Shown: in pieces, positions 34,020 to 45,426 of the stretch
Position numbering within the stretch: the first letter of the stretch is position 1
Layout: every line of letters begins with the position of its first letter
Made by a program: the position numbers and the translations under genes
Assembly (NCBI RefSeq): GCF_000275845.1
Contig: NW_006766946.1
Span: 125,448-171,108 of the forward strand
DNA: 45,661 nt
Direction of reading: 5' to 3'
From: Dichomitus squalens LYAD-421 SS1
Taxonomy: Eukaryota; Basidiomycota; Agaricomycetes; Polyporales; Polyporaceae
The notes under the pieces: generated by a model
Database searches by the model: none
Seen by the model: the letters and a program-made list of their open reading frames with translations, nothing else
Told to the model about the DNA's origin: nothing

Positions 34020-35543
34020 ATGGACCCATACACTTTCGGAGGAAAGTACAGGCTCGAGGAGGAGATCGCCATAGGCGGCTGTGGTTCGTGCACTCCCTCA
34101 CCTTGTGTGGCGTTGCTTTGTACGCACTCTGACGCGTCATGCAACGCAGGCACCGTCTTCCAGGGCGTACACACCGTCGCTGGCAAGGAAGTCGCCATCA
34201 AGCTCGAGCCAGCCATCGCCAAATCGTCCCCGCTTAAGCAGGAAAGCAAGATCTACAAGACACTCATGGGCGGCCCCGGTGTCCCATGGATCAACTGGTC
34301 CGGAAGGCAGGGTGACTACAATGTCATGGTCATCGACCTCCTCGGCCCGTCGCTCGAGGACCTTTTCCGCATGTGCAACAGGCATTTTTCCCTCAAGACT
34401 ATTCTCATGCTCGCAGACCAACTGGTGAGTTCCCGTCTCTGTCCTCGAGCTCTGGAGCAGGGACACGCCACTGTGCGTTGTCTGGCGCTTTCGACGATGG
34501 CGTCGGGCGCGGAAGGGTTGCGTAGGGGGACGGTGGGCATGAAACGGGCTTCGGCCATTGCTCAGCGCCTATGACGCAGCTTTTGGCCGCATTCGGTCGG
34601 CGGCGCTCGCACGTTCGCTCGCATGTTTCACGGGCGTCGTCGCAGCTCATTCCACCGTCGCTGCAAGTGAGATACGCGTCGAGGACGCATGTTTCTTGTC
34701 TCCGCTACGCCACTCATCTCGACCAGTGCGGTCCTTCGCTTGTCCACTTGCACTCACGTTCATTTCCGGTCTCCATCTTCTTCTCTGCCATCCTCGGCAG
34801 ATTCTCGTGCTGACACCTTCCTGTAGATCACGCGCATCGAGTACATCCATTCCCGCGACTTCGTCCATCGTGACATCAAGCCAGCAAACTTTGTCGTCCC
34901 CAAGCGTGCAGAGTCTGGCGAAGCAGACTATGTCGTCAACGTCATCGACTTCGGCCTCGCCAAGAAGTTCCGCGACCCTCGCACAGGCGCCCACATCCCC
35001 TACCACCAGGACGACCACCACGGCGTCGGCACATGTCTCTTCGCCGCCATCAACACACACCTCGGCGTCGAGTGCTCTCGCCGTGACGATCTCGAGGCCC
35101 TAGCCTACATGCTCATCTATTTTCTCCGAGGCACCCTCCCCTGGAGGAAGATCAAGGGTTCCACCGTCAGTGAAACTTGGGATCGCATTCGTGACAAGAA
35201 GCTCGAGACCGAAGCCGTCCTTACCGTCGGTCTTCCACCCGAGTTCGACATCTTCTACAAGTATGTCCGCGGTCTCGACTTCGACGACCTCCCAGACTAC
35301 GAAGGCCTTCGTTCCCTATTCCGTGGTCTTGCTGAACGCCAGGGTATCGAGTACGACGGTGTATTCGACTGGTGTGTTGCCCGCCCAGGCGAAAGCGGCC
35401 TTGGAGGTTCCGACGAGCCTGCGAGGAAGCGCAAACGTGTCTGCCGGAGCTGCTCCGCTTGTGCAGCTGCAGCCGAGCGTGCTGCCGCTGTGACCGCAGC
35501 GCAGGCTGCACGTGCCAATCCGCGGAGGAAGGCCAGTGCGTAG
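34020..35543 (+). CDS. divergent casein kinase 1 family Ser/Thr kinase
   Basis: Three exons (34020-34083, 34150-34424, 34827-35543) give 351 aa. Kinase motifs are present in order: [19 protein letters not shown] (Gly loop), VAIKLE (Lys), [17 protein letters not shown] (catalytic loop) and [14 protein letters not shown] (DFG). The CK1 signature region is [20 protein letters not shown], and [12 protein letters not shown] follows. These residues suggest an active kinase. Compared with Hhp/Cki1 enzymes the signature is altered ([11 protein letters not shown] where [11 protein letters not shown] is usual). The C-terminal tail is short, with RKRKRV, a Cys pair (CRSCSAC) and an Ala-rich stretch. The second intron is 402 nt, far longer than others here. 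Confidence 0.88.
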
Positions 35544-36490
35544 GGATGGTGTGGGTAGGGGTGTGTACGAGGCTTCTTGGAAGCTACGACGTAAGTGTTG
35601 CTCCAGCCGTATAGCTCAGCGGTCAATATCTGACGCCGCTTCATGAACAGTAGGCTTGTAAGCCATGCTTGGACAGCGCGCCCGGCGAGGCGAGGGATAT
35701 GCAAGATGGAGGCGTCCCGCATGTGTATGTGCAACTGCGATTCGGACCGTGATGAGCGGGACGCCACCTCCACTTCTCTCGAAATGACAACCAAGACGAC
35801 ATGCGGATACGGGGTGTAACCAGCCCTTGGACCACTATGGTGGTCTAGACTCGATCGTTCAGCTTTGGCTTTGGCGATCTTCTATGGGCTGACAGGTGTG
35901 GCGACCGTGTTATATTTTTCAGTACGAGTGCGTCCTTTTTGTCTGTTAGTGGAGTAGAAGGGCATCCACTCACACCATCATTGTAGGTCAAGCCCACCAT
36001 GCCCCCGGTCCCTATGCCCGCCGCGGACTCGTTCCTTGCCCTCTCGGAGGGAGAGCTGTACTGATTGTTGTTGTGCGACTAAGTTACTAAGTTACGAGTC
36101 TGTATGTGTAGTACCTCATTATCGCGCGCACCTACCCTCCCCGACCCCGACCCCGCCCCTACCCCAGTGCTCCCATCATCCTCTCACTCCTTGACCTTGA
36201 CTCGTTGCTCCGTTCCCTATGTCGGTATCATGTGCGCAGTTCATCGACCGCATTCCACGAGTTGCGCATCCCATTGCGCCCACTGCCCTCATATTATGCC
36301 ATGACGCATATGCCTCCCCCGTCCCGAACTTCTCATCGCATCTCCCCCATGCCCGCACTCAAAGTATGGTATCGTATGCATATGCGTCTATGGCCCTCCC
36401 TTGCCCTTCTCCATTATTTCCCTGGACTGCGAAGACGAACTCCTGGATGTAAATTATCGTGTACATAACGGGTTGGTATATCGATTCCGC
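35544..36490. other. intergenic
   Basis: Nothing is supportable between the kinase stop and the MITE. A short GC-rich low-complexity tract (CCCCGACCCCGACCCCGCCC type) lies near 36137-36162. Confidence 0.4.
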
Positions 36491-37071
36491 TACAGCGCCT
36501 TGCATAAGTCCGTGAACGCGCGGATTTTTTTCTCTCCGGCGTCTAAACCACCCGACCTGCCTGAACAGGCCACATCATGGTCACAGGCCCAGACACGACG
36601 GGCAGCGCTCGGGATCCCTTCGCGTGAAACGGAGGTTTGTTTTCGGGACAGTCGTCCCTTTGCCGACGCGTGCCAAAGGACGCTGAAGGGTCGGCAATGG
36701 GAAAGTTGTACTTGCTCAGAGGTTCTACAGCCCTTTGACAAAGAACGATTCGAGGCGGTGCCCGTAGTGAGAGCATGATCATGTATATGCGACTGCACCT
36801 TTACTATGGTACCTCCTGTTTAGATCAGGGTACAGGATCCCCTGGGGGCCAATGGGCACTCAAATACAGACATGGAAGTACCGCACGCATATCCATACTT
36901 CAAAACATTGTGGATTTACCTGGGTATGCGTGTGGTCAACCAACGGGGCCGTGATGCGCTGTCATGGAGTAGTCCCTGTGACCGTGATATGGCCTTTTTA
37001 GGCAGGTCGGGTGGTTTAGACGCCGGAGAGAAAAAAATCCGCGCGTTCACGGACTTATGCAAGGCGCTGTA
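36491..37071 (-). mobile_element. complete MITE copy 2 with terminal inverted repeats and TA target site
   Basis: A 581-bp non-coding element. Its ends are inverted repeats of about 95 bp: TACAGCGCCTTGCATAAGTC at the left and its reverse complement at the right, continuing through the GGCGTCTAAACCACCCGACC block. TA lies at both outer edges (36491-36492 and 37070-37071), as for a TA target duplication. It is in inverted orientation to copy 1 at window position 1. There is no transposase, so it must depend on a Tc1/mariner-type enzyme elsewhere; that class is inferred from the TA site and end sequence. Confidence 0.88.
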
Positions 37072-37443
37072 ATTCTTGGAAGGCATTTTGTACGTGTCTG
37101 CCTTCGCGGGCACCTTTGGATTTGACATATGTAGCAAGAAGGGGACAGGCGCCCGCAGGTCGCGGGAGGACGCGCGCTTCTGATACTTTACGACTCGCGT
37201 TCACTGTTGTGCCGCAGCACTGCGCTTCATAGCCGTCCTTTGCCAACCAGTTCTTCGTGCGCTACCTGACTGTATTTCTCACCACCGTGCTTCAATCGAC
37301 GTTCAACAAAGACACATTTCCGTCCCCCATCAGAGCCACTTCCCTGTAGGCACCTCACTTCTTCAAGGCACCTCAGGAATCCGAGCGCACCCTTTCCGAG
37401 AGCCTAATATCAGCCGCCGACACCGAGATACTACTCGAGAACG
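37072..37443. other. intergenic, EAF3 upstream region
   Basis: This lies between the MITE and the EAF3 start. No gene is seen. It should contain the EAF3 promoter, with the MITE end 372 bp from the ATG. Confidence 0.4.
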
Positions 37444-38828
37444 ATGTCTGCGCAATCATTCACAGTGAACGAGCGGGTGCTCTGCTACCATGGACCTCTC
37501 ATCTACGAAGCCAAGATCCTCAAAGCGGAGACGTGGGACGAGAGGAACACCCAATCCGGCGTCGTGGGGCCGCATTATTATGTGCACTACAAGGGTTGGA
37601 AGCAGACGTGCGTCGCCTTTCTCCTACCCTCGTCAAACCTCTTTGCTGACTTTGACTTGATGCTCGCTTCATGGGTGCACACGGCCGTAGATGGGACGAG
37701 TGGGTAGACGGGTCGCGCCTCCTGAAGTTCAACGAGACAAACATCCAGCTGCAAAAGGCCCTACAGTCCCAGTCTCAGGCTGCGCAGGCCGCAAGCGCGA
37801 GCTCGAGCAAGGCGAAGAGCCTCGCTACGAAGGAGGGAGCGGGCGCGGGTGGCAGGGCGGGCGGGGCTGGCGGCCGGAAGGACGGCGCGAGGGGGACTAA
37901 GAGGGGTAGAGAGGAGGTGTGTGCTTCTTACTGCGTTTGCCCAGTGCGCAGAGGCCGAGTGAAGGAGGGCTGTCGGGACAGAGCTGCTCGAGGGTTGGCA
38001 AAGGCTGACTGAACGATGTTTGTGGCAGGACGAGGGGACCAGGAAGCCCGAGATGAAGTTGAACGTGCCGGAGCAGTTGAAGGTGCTGCTTGTGGATGAC
38101 TGGGAGGCCGTGACGAAGAATAACCAGGTGTGTGCAGCCCTTCCGGATAGTACCAACGCAGCATCGTTGCTCAGCAGCGATGGCAGCTGGTCGGTCTTCC
38201 GAGGAAACCCAATGTGCTCGAGCTCTTGGAAGAGTTCAAACAACACGTCCTCTCTCAGGGCACTTCAGCACAGTACGTCTCTTCAGCGTTGCTCGCGTTT
38301 CTATCATGCTGATCCTGTTGCACTCCTTCGTTCTAGGCTGAAGGACCCGAAGGTGTTACTCCCGACAATCATCGCAGGGCTACAGACGTATTTCGACCGA
38401 GCACTCGGCGCGAATCTGCTCTACAGGTTCGAGCGACCACAGTATGCGGAGATTCGGAAGAAGTACGTGACTGGCCCAACGGTGCAGATTGGCCAGGAGA
38501 AAGAGATGAGCGCCATCTACGGTGCAGAACACTTTCTGCGAATGCTCGGTGCGTGGTTCGAGTCGCGGAGGGCCAGCGGTACCATAGGCTGACTGCAAAC
38601 ATAGTGAGTCTGCCGCAGATGGTGGCGAGCTCGTCTATGGACGGGGAATCAGTGGCGTTGTTGAGAGACTATGTCAACGAGTTACTGCAGTACGTGACCT
38701 CTTAGCCCACGGTGTGGTCGTTTAGATTGATATTCGTACCCAGATGGATGGTCAAGGAGAGGCATCGGATCTTCGTGCCTGAATACGAGAGTGCCAGCAT
38801 CGCGTACCAAAACATTTCGCGGTCATGA
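37444..38828 (+). CDS. EAF3: Eaf3/MRG15-like chromodomain and MRG-domain protein
   Basis: Seven exons (37444-37607, 37691-37916, 38029-38127, 38187-38272, 38337-38548, 38605-38689, 38744-38828) give 318 aa. Residues 1-75 form a chromo-barrel domain ([37 protein letters not shown]). A Ser/Ala/Gly/Lys-rich linker with GTKRGREE follows. Residues 145-318 are the MRG domain ([76 protein letters not shown]). Eaf3 is a subunit of the NuA4 acetyltransferase and Rpd3S deacetylase and reads H3K36 methylation through the chromo domain. Aromatic cage residues (Tyr, Trp) appear present. Confidence 0.95.
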
Positions 38829-39078
38829 CGGCGCCGTGCATGATTGTATGCGTGTTGTTCTTGTTGCCATGTACGATATGCTGTCGACTGTTTCTGATAT
38901 TTCCTTCTGTGTGTCACGGGGGCTATGCCGTACTCGTGCTGAAAGCAGATGCAGCCCACCACACATGACGTCAGGGGTAGGAGTAGTGTAGATATACCGT
39001 CTCTGCCTGCCGTCTGACCTCTCACTCCCTGTCCTGAACTCCTACTCACTGCTACACCTATAACCATAACCTCGCAAC

Positions 39079-39853
39079 ATGGCCTCTTTACTCTCTGGCG
39101 CGACCAAGACCGCACATTCCTTGGCGACATCGCTCCTGAGCGCAGCGGAAGTCAAGGTTGGCTCTACCCTCCCGGTCAAGGTCCCGGTCAAGGAGGAGGC
39201 AGCGGACAAGACTTTCACGTTTGAGGGCATCAAGGGCAAGAACGTCTTCGTATGTCGAGCCCAGCCTCTACTACTTCTGAACCCTACTGATGATTTAACA
39301 GGTCGGTGTCCCCGGTGCGTTCACTGGGACTTGCAGTCAGCAGGTGCCTGAATATATCAAGGCGTACGAGAAGTTCAAGGAGAAAGGCGTGGACAACATC
39401 TATGTTGTGATGGTCAACGATGTCTTCGTTGCCAAGTGAGTTGCATAGATCCGTTAGTATGGGTGGCAGATTCTAAACGGTGCTCTTAGAGCTTGGAAGG
39501 AGCAGCTCGGCGCAGACTCCCGTAAGTGCCTATGCTGAAACACAGCATGCATATATGCTCTCAAGGTTGACGCTGTGTGTTGGTAGCTGTCCACTTTATT
39601 GCAGACGACCAAGGCGCCTTCACCGGTGCGCTTGGTATGCTGTTTGACGCGTCCGGATTCTTGGGAGCCCCCCGCTCGAAGGTGTGTCAGTCTTACCAGA
39701 GGGTTCTCTGCACAGACATCGGCTTACAGCCTGCTGGATCCACAGCGCTATGTTCTAGTCACCGAGGGCGACACCGTTGATTACGTTACTGTGGAACCTG
39801 AGCCCAGTCAGATTACAACTACTCGGGCGGAGAAGGTCTTGCCGTGGGTTTGA
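39079..39853 (+). CDS. Prx5-type (AhpC/TSA, redoxin) peroxiredoxin
   Basis: Five exons (39079-39249, 39302-39435, 39490-39521, 39587-39681, 39746-39853) give 179 aa. The protein has [29 protein letters not shown] with the peroxidatic Cys, [40 protein letters not shown] and [20 protein letters not shown]. This is the order of atypical 2-Cys/1-Cys Prx5 proteins that reduce peroxides with thioredoxin or glutathione. The N-terminus is Ala/Ser/Leu-rich and could be a weak mitochondrial signal. No SKL-type C-terminus is present, so peroxisomal location is unlikely. The gene lies 250 bp downstream of EAF3 on the same strand. Confidence 0.94.
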
Positions 39854-40182
39854 CGATCTCGGGGGGACGGCTTGAGGTAGGGCGTCGTGTTTGTAGCGAA
39901 GGATGATCACGTCAAATGTTGTACTGTATATCCAGAATGAATGAAGACATGTGCTGCCTGGTGGCCACGCACGCACTGCAGCCTGGGGAATGCTGTATGT
40001 AGTCGACGGAACTGAGGGGGATGTACAAGGGAGGAGGCGCCCGGTCAAGGAATTTTGGACAAGCGCTCGGTGGGACTCGCTCTCGCACTTCGGAGCTTGC
40101 ACTTGTCCTTGTAGCCCTCGCTCTCGCGCAGTTGCTTCCACTCAGCAGCAGGCAGCAGTGCGGAAAGCCTCTTCTTGCTACC
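39854..40182. other. intergenic, NOC1 upstream region
   Basis: No separate gene is seen. The open frame of NOC1 extends upstream from 40183 to an ATG at 40021, so the true start could lie in this gap. Confidence 0.35.
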
Positions 40183-43100
40183 ATGGGCTTTCTTATCACC
40201 CCTTCTGCAACATGGTACTCCGCTGTATCCCCGCTCTCTCCAAAAGCTGATCTCAAGCAACCGTCCCCGTCCCAGCTTTCCTCCCTCACCGAACGCGCAG
40301 CCTCCCTCCTCGCTTCTGACACAAAAACATATTCAAATTCTACCGTGTCGCACAACGCATCCGATGCGCACTTCATCAAGACCATCCTCTCAACCGGTAC
40401 TCTCTCCGACCGGCTGAGCGCACTTACCCTACTCGTTCAGGCGAGCCCCCTTCACAACACCGCCGCCCTCGAAAGCTTGCGCTCTATGGCTCAGCGCGGT
40501 CGTGCAAAGGGCGGTAGAGATGAAGGTCTCAAGGCTGTCCGCTGTGTAGTCGATTGGTGGGTAGGCGGAGGAGGTCCGGGCCGCAAACTCAAGTGCGTTC
40601 TCCTCCATCCCTCCTTGCTTAAGCTCATGCCTCCGCGTATCATCACAGATACTTTCGCGACCAACCTCTTCTCCACCCGGAAGCCACGAACGCGCACCTT
40701 CTCATCTGGTACTTCGAGGATTGGTTGAAGAAGTACTTCTTCTCCATCCTGCAGATCCTGGAGACGTTCTCCCTCGACCCTCTCACCTATGTCCGCACGC
40801 AAACACTTGCCTTCCTCGCCACCCTTCTTCGTGCGCAGCCAGAGCAGGAGCAAAATCTTCTTCGTCTCCTTGTGAACAAGCTCGTGCGTCCCCTTGTGGT
40901 TTGATAGTCGACGCATCTCAATTTGTTCTAATGTCTTGAGCGTGTAGGGCGATACTGAGAAGTCTGTATGCTCCCGCGCGTCATACCACCTGCTACAAGT
41001 TCTACAGGCGCATCCAGCGATGAAGGCTGTCATCGTGCGCGAAGTGCGCGCTCTGGTCTTCCGCCTTCCTGCTTCCACAGCCGCACAGGCGGCCTCAACT
41101 ACTCCTGCCGTGCATACTCATATTCGCTTCACCGACGCGGACTCGTCATCGAGCAAAGCGAAGCCGACCCCGAAGTCGGACAAGGAGAAGGGGACAGAGG
41201 GCCGCTGGAACTCTCACGCATGGTACTATTCGGCTGTCACGCTGAACCAGGTCGTCCTTACTCCTTCGACGGCCGACCGCGTAGTCGCGCGCACTCTCGT
41301 GGACATGTACTTCGAGATGTTCGAGGAGATCCTTGGGTCAAAGACCGACTCCGACGATGCGAGCGACAACGAGGGACGTCACGAGGAGGGGACGAAGAGC
41401 CACGGCAAGGGCAAACATGATGGCAAGGGGAAAGACAAGAAGAAACAAAAGGCGAAGGAGGTCAAGGGGGAGGCTGGCTTCACCGAAGTCGAGGATTCAT
41501 CCTCCAGGATGATCGGTGCGATCCTTACGGGTGTCAACCGCGCGTTGCCGTTCGCGCAGATGCACCTGAGCGATGAAAGCTCCGCCATGTATGTTATTCC
41601 CTATGCCCTTGCTACACGCGTCCTGACGCTTTTCTTGCGCAGCTTCCAGAAGCACATAGACACGCTTTTCAGGATAACGCACACCTCTACATTCAACATC
41701 TCGCTACAGGCCCTTACACTTATCCTTCATATATCTACCACACTCTCTGCTCCCGTAGCGTCTTCCTCCAAGGCTTCTTCCTCCACGGCAAAGTCGTCTG
41801 CATTCACGATATCCCTCCGCGACCGCTTTTACCGGACGCTGTATGCTTCGCTCATCGACCCGCGACTAAGCACATCGAACAAGCAGGCTCTATATCTCAA
41901 CCTGCTCTTCAAAGCCTTGAAGGCGGACCATGACGCAGATCGTGTCGCGGCGTTTGTTCGCCGATTCGTGCAAGTCCTTGCTGGCGGAGTCGGCGCTGGA
42001 GGCGCCGTTGAGTTCGTTACCGGCGGCTTGTACTTACTTGGCGAGGTACGTCGGAATGAGTGTACGCGCACTATAGTGATCCTAACGCGACCTACACCAG
42101 CTTTTCAGCTCAACCCCGTCTTTGAAACAACTACTGAGCAGCCCGAAGGCAAAAGCCACATCCGACGCTCCCGGTTACGATGCGCGAAAGCGTGATCCTC
42201 AATATGCCCATCCGTTCGCGTCGCCTATGTACGAACTTGTACGTCAGGTTATGTGTTCCAGTTGCATACTGCGCTCACACCATCGTGCCTAGCTCCCGCT
42301 CCTTAGTCACTACCACCCTACTGTCTCCTTGCATGCCCGCCAGCTGCTATCTTCGACGCCGATCACCGGTTCGCCAGACCTCTCGCTTAACACACTCACC
42401 CATTTCCTCGACCGTTTCGTCTACAAGAACCCCAAAAAGCCAAAACCGAAGGGCCAGAGCGCGATGCAGCCGTCGCTTGAGAACGCCTCCTCCGCGCACG
42501 GAGTGACCCTAGTGAAGGGCGAGGCCGGGCTTGGCGTTCCGGTCAACGATGAGAAGTTCTGGAAGAGGCGGGTGGAGGACGTGCCCGTTGACCAGCGGTT
42601 CTTCCATACCTACTTCGTACGGAAGGAGGAACGGGACCGGAAGAAGGCGGAGAAGGTTGCGAAGAGGAAGGGGAAGGGCGAGGCGGAGGGTTCTGATCTT
42701 GAGGAGTCAGTATCTGAGGCTGAGGCGAGCCGGGCGGGGAGCGAGGGGGACAGTGGCGAGGACGTTGCGGATGGAAGCGAGGAAGAAGGCGATGGGGGTG
42801 AGAGCGAGAGCGAGGACGGCGGTTTCGACTTGGGCAGCGTCGGCCAGAAGCCTGCTCCAGCCGGGGACGAGGAAGAGGACAGCGACGCGGAAGAGGCGGA
42901 GATCTGGAAGGTACGTTGGCGACTTGGGTCGTGTCTTGGTTCATGCTGAGAACCTCTGTAGGCAATGAGAACGACGATGCCATCAGAACTCCAAGACGAT
43001 GGCCTCACGGACGACGAGAGCGACGACGTGCCTTCCGACTTGGATGAGTTGTCCGGGGATGAGGATAATGAGGAGGAAAATGACCCGCCAAGGGAAGACG

Positions 43101-43405
43101 AGGAGACCGATGATGACGAAGACTTCGACCTTGCAGAGGGTTCCGATGCTGAGGATCTTCTCTCTCTTGATGCTGAAGTACCGACGGGCCTCATCGAATA
43201 TGATGGCCCTGACGCCAGCGGAGAGGAAGATGAAACAGAATGGGGTGGGATCCTGTCGGGACCCGAGGAGAAGCGTAAGAGTAAGAGGAAACGAGTTGAG
43301 GATGAGAAGAAGGCGCAACGGAAGAAGCTGCGCTCGCTGCCCACTTTTGCAAGTTATGAGGACTATGCGAAGCTTATTGAGGATGGGCCAGAGGATAATC
43401 TCTGA
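40183..43405 (+). CDS. NOC1: Noc1/Mak21 (CEBPZ) 60S ribosome biogenesis factor
   Basis: Seven exons (40183-40592, 40649-40883, 40948-41588, 41643-42045, 42101-42238, 42293-42910, 42962-43405) give 962 aa. The order is an N-terminal helical repeat (GTLSDRLSALTLLVQASPLH), then the CBF/Mak21 core. That core includes KYFRDQPLLHPEATNAHLLI, YFEDWLKKYFFSILQILETF, CSRASYHLLQVL, HIDTLFRITHTSTFNISLQA and SLIDPRLSTSNKQALYLNLL. A linker follows with FWKRRVEDVPVDQRFFHTYF. The last 250 residues are highly acidic (runs of Asp/Glu). Noc1 pairs with Noc2 on nucleolar pre-60S particles. Acidic tails are usual in the family. The start codon is the least certain part. Intron 3 (41589-41642) is 54 nt, in frame and stop-free. 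Confidence 0.93.
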
Positions 43406-43609
43406 GCTTATGTTCTTTGTAACTTCTCGACTCGCTGAAAGCTCTGCCTTGTGAGCAGATCGTATTCTGTACTGTAGCCTTTCATCTGCTTCTGGTGGTC
43501 GAACGTTTGTTGAACATTCTATGACTGGCCCATTGAATGAATGAATGTATTTGAGCAACATGCAAATACCATCCAATAGTAATCAATGACCCTGATCTGG
43601 AGCAGAGGC

Positions 43610-43980
43610 CAGGAGGAAGTGGCAATGACTGGGCACCTAAATGCAGATGTTCAAATATTGTCCGGCACCATGAGTATATGCTCAGATAAGCTTGTGTGAT
43701 TAATCAATTGACTTCCAGGCTTGTGTTAGTATTTTGGTGTAACTATGATAGGATTTAAGTGTATAAACCTATAACAAATGTCACACTACAGAATTTCTTG
43801 CCTATGCTGCAAACCTTCAAAGCCAAGGTGAAGGCTGGTATGTTACACCAAAATACTAACACAAGCCTTGAAGTTGATCCAGACTGATCACACAAACTTA
43901 TCTGAGCATATACTTATGGTGCTGGAAAATCTTTGAACACCTGCATTTAAGTGCCTGGTCATTGCCTCTTCCTCCTAACC
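43610..43980. repeat. long imperfect inverted repeat (foldback)
   Basis: Left arm 43610-43745 and right arm 43840-43980 are inverted copies of about 140 bp, by eye about 80-85% alike, around a loop of about 95 bp. Matching blocks include TGTGTTAGTATTTTGGTGTA against TACACCAAAATACTAACACA and GTATATGCTCAGATAAG against CTTATCTGAGCATATAC. No coding sequence is present. It lies about 200 bp after NOC1 and just before the Gypsy relic. It could be a foldback element or an inverted-duplicated piece of an older transposon. Confidence 0.85.
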
Positions 43981-44129
43981 TTTTGGCCATCGTAAGGAAG
44001 AATAGCTGGACCATACTCACATCATATAGTGCTGTTCTTGTAAAGATTTTGTGAGCATGATATAAATGACATATAATATATATTTCCTTATAAATAAGTC
44101 TTAACAAATTATTGCATACTCTCTAAGCA

Positions 44130-44399
44130 TCAGTAATATATCTTCCTACTACTGAGTGTTGAAAATGTTTCTGGTCCTGCAGAATACTTGCAGGTAAGTC
44201 TAGACACAGGGAGATCACTGTGTTGGTGGGGTGTGAGGAAAGAGACGTGGAAGATGGGATGGATCTGCTTGTTCTTGGGAAGCACTAGCTTGTATGCCAG
44301 TGGTGCGACCTGTTTCTTGACTACATACAGTACAGCCAGCCAATCAATAAGTTTTTGTGGCATCCCCATGATACGCAGATTGCAGGTGTCAAGCCAGAC
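44130..44399 (-). mobile_element. Ty3/Gypsy pol 3'-end relic (integrase C-terminus)
   Basis: The minus strand reads VWLDTCNLRI, then VAPLAYKLVLPKNKQIHPIF and HVSFLTPHQ, the typical region after the integrase core of Ty3/Gypsy polyproteins (KVWLSTKNLR ... GPVAYRLQLP ... IHPVFHVSLLKP). The reading frame ends shortly after with a stop at 44130. Upstream coding sequence breaks off exactly at 44399, where the LTR beginning TGTTAC starts. The internal protein is degraded between the two blocks, so this is an old copy. Confidence 0.8.
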
Positions 44400-45426
44400 T
44401 GTTACAACCGCCCTGTGGGGGAGTCTTTTTCCCTTCTCCTTGTATCCTCTATGCCATGCATCCTCTCTCCCTTTACAGTACAACTCGGACACTCGCACTT
44501 ACCATGGTTTCAACACCGTGCTCCCCAGCTCCATTGTCCCCTTTGCTATTGTCCTCTTTACCATTGTCCTACGTGGTCACAACACCATGTGACCTTTTTG
44601 TTCTCATTCGCTATTGTCCACCATGGTCACAACACCGCAGGACCCCTTTGTACTTTGTCATTATTGTCCTATGCCTATTGTTCCTTGATTAGTTAGCAAC
44701 CCTGTACTTTAGTATATAAGGACAGGTCTCACACTGGGCACCCCAGTTTGATCTCTTGTACCAATCAAGTTGTTACCATTGGTACGCCCCACCCCCTATT
44801 CTTTTATTATTTGGACTACTGCTTCTCGTCGCCCTCGTGTACACTCCACCCCCCTTCCTGTTCGATGGCGACCTATGCTTACCTTCCCGTTTCCCCGTCG
44901 TCCGCCTGTACACTACTATTCCCCCTTCTGCCCCCTGACGACTATGTTCCTAGCCCCGGCCCTCTCTCTTAATATTTCCCCTTTCGTCTATATTGTCACG
45001 AACCGCCCTCACGGCGCCACGTTTCCTTTTCAATTCGGACCACCGCCTCGTACGTTTCCTTATTGTTCACTACTCGCTACGGTTTCCCTTTGTCCACACA
45101 CAGACAATAGCTCCCTTTGTCCCCACGTCCGCTATTGTCCTACACCCCTTGTACTCTGTACCCATGGCGACGCTATTGTTCTCTAGTGCCCATTGTTCGT
45201 TCCCTGTATATAGCTGGATCCCTTGCTACCTGGAGACTCTAGTTTCAACCTCTTGTCTCCAGGTAAGCCATCGTGTATTTCGCTCTGTAGATACTTCGCT
45301 CAATACACAACTTGTCTCCAGTCCTGCCTGTTGAGCTCCGCTCCAGTCTCACTGCGATCAGAGCTCGTCGGCGCTCCTGCCTGCCTCGCTCGTCTCCACT
45401 TACTCGCTCGACAGTCAGTCGTAACA
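44400..45426 (+). mobile_element. putative LTR, 1027 bp, TGTTAC...GTAACA
   Basis: The stretch begins TGTTACAACC at 44400 and ends CGTAACA at 45426, a 6-bp terminal inverted repeat of the TG...CA type used by LTR retrotransposons. A TATATAAG box at 44713-44720 fits the U3 promoter. The part before it contains short direct repeats built on GGTCACAACACC and TATTGTCC. The sequence is C/T-rich on this strand. No second LTR is in the window, so the call rests on ends, promoter and context. The flanking five bases differ (left CAGAC, right TTAGG), as expected if the element continues to the right. Confidence 0.6.

Noticed and set aside
35612..35630. tRNA-like A box (TAGCTCAGCGGTCAATATC)
   Set aside because: No B box (GGTTCGANNCC), no acceptor stem pairing and no cloverleaf could be found downstream.
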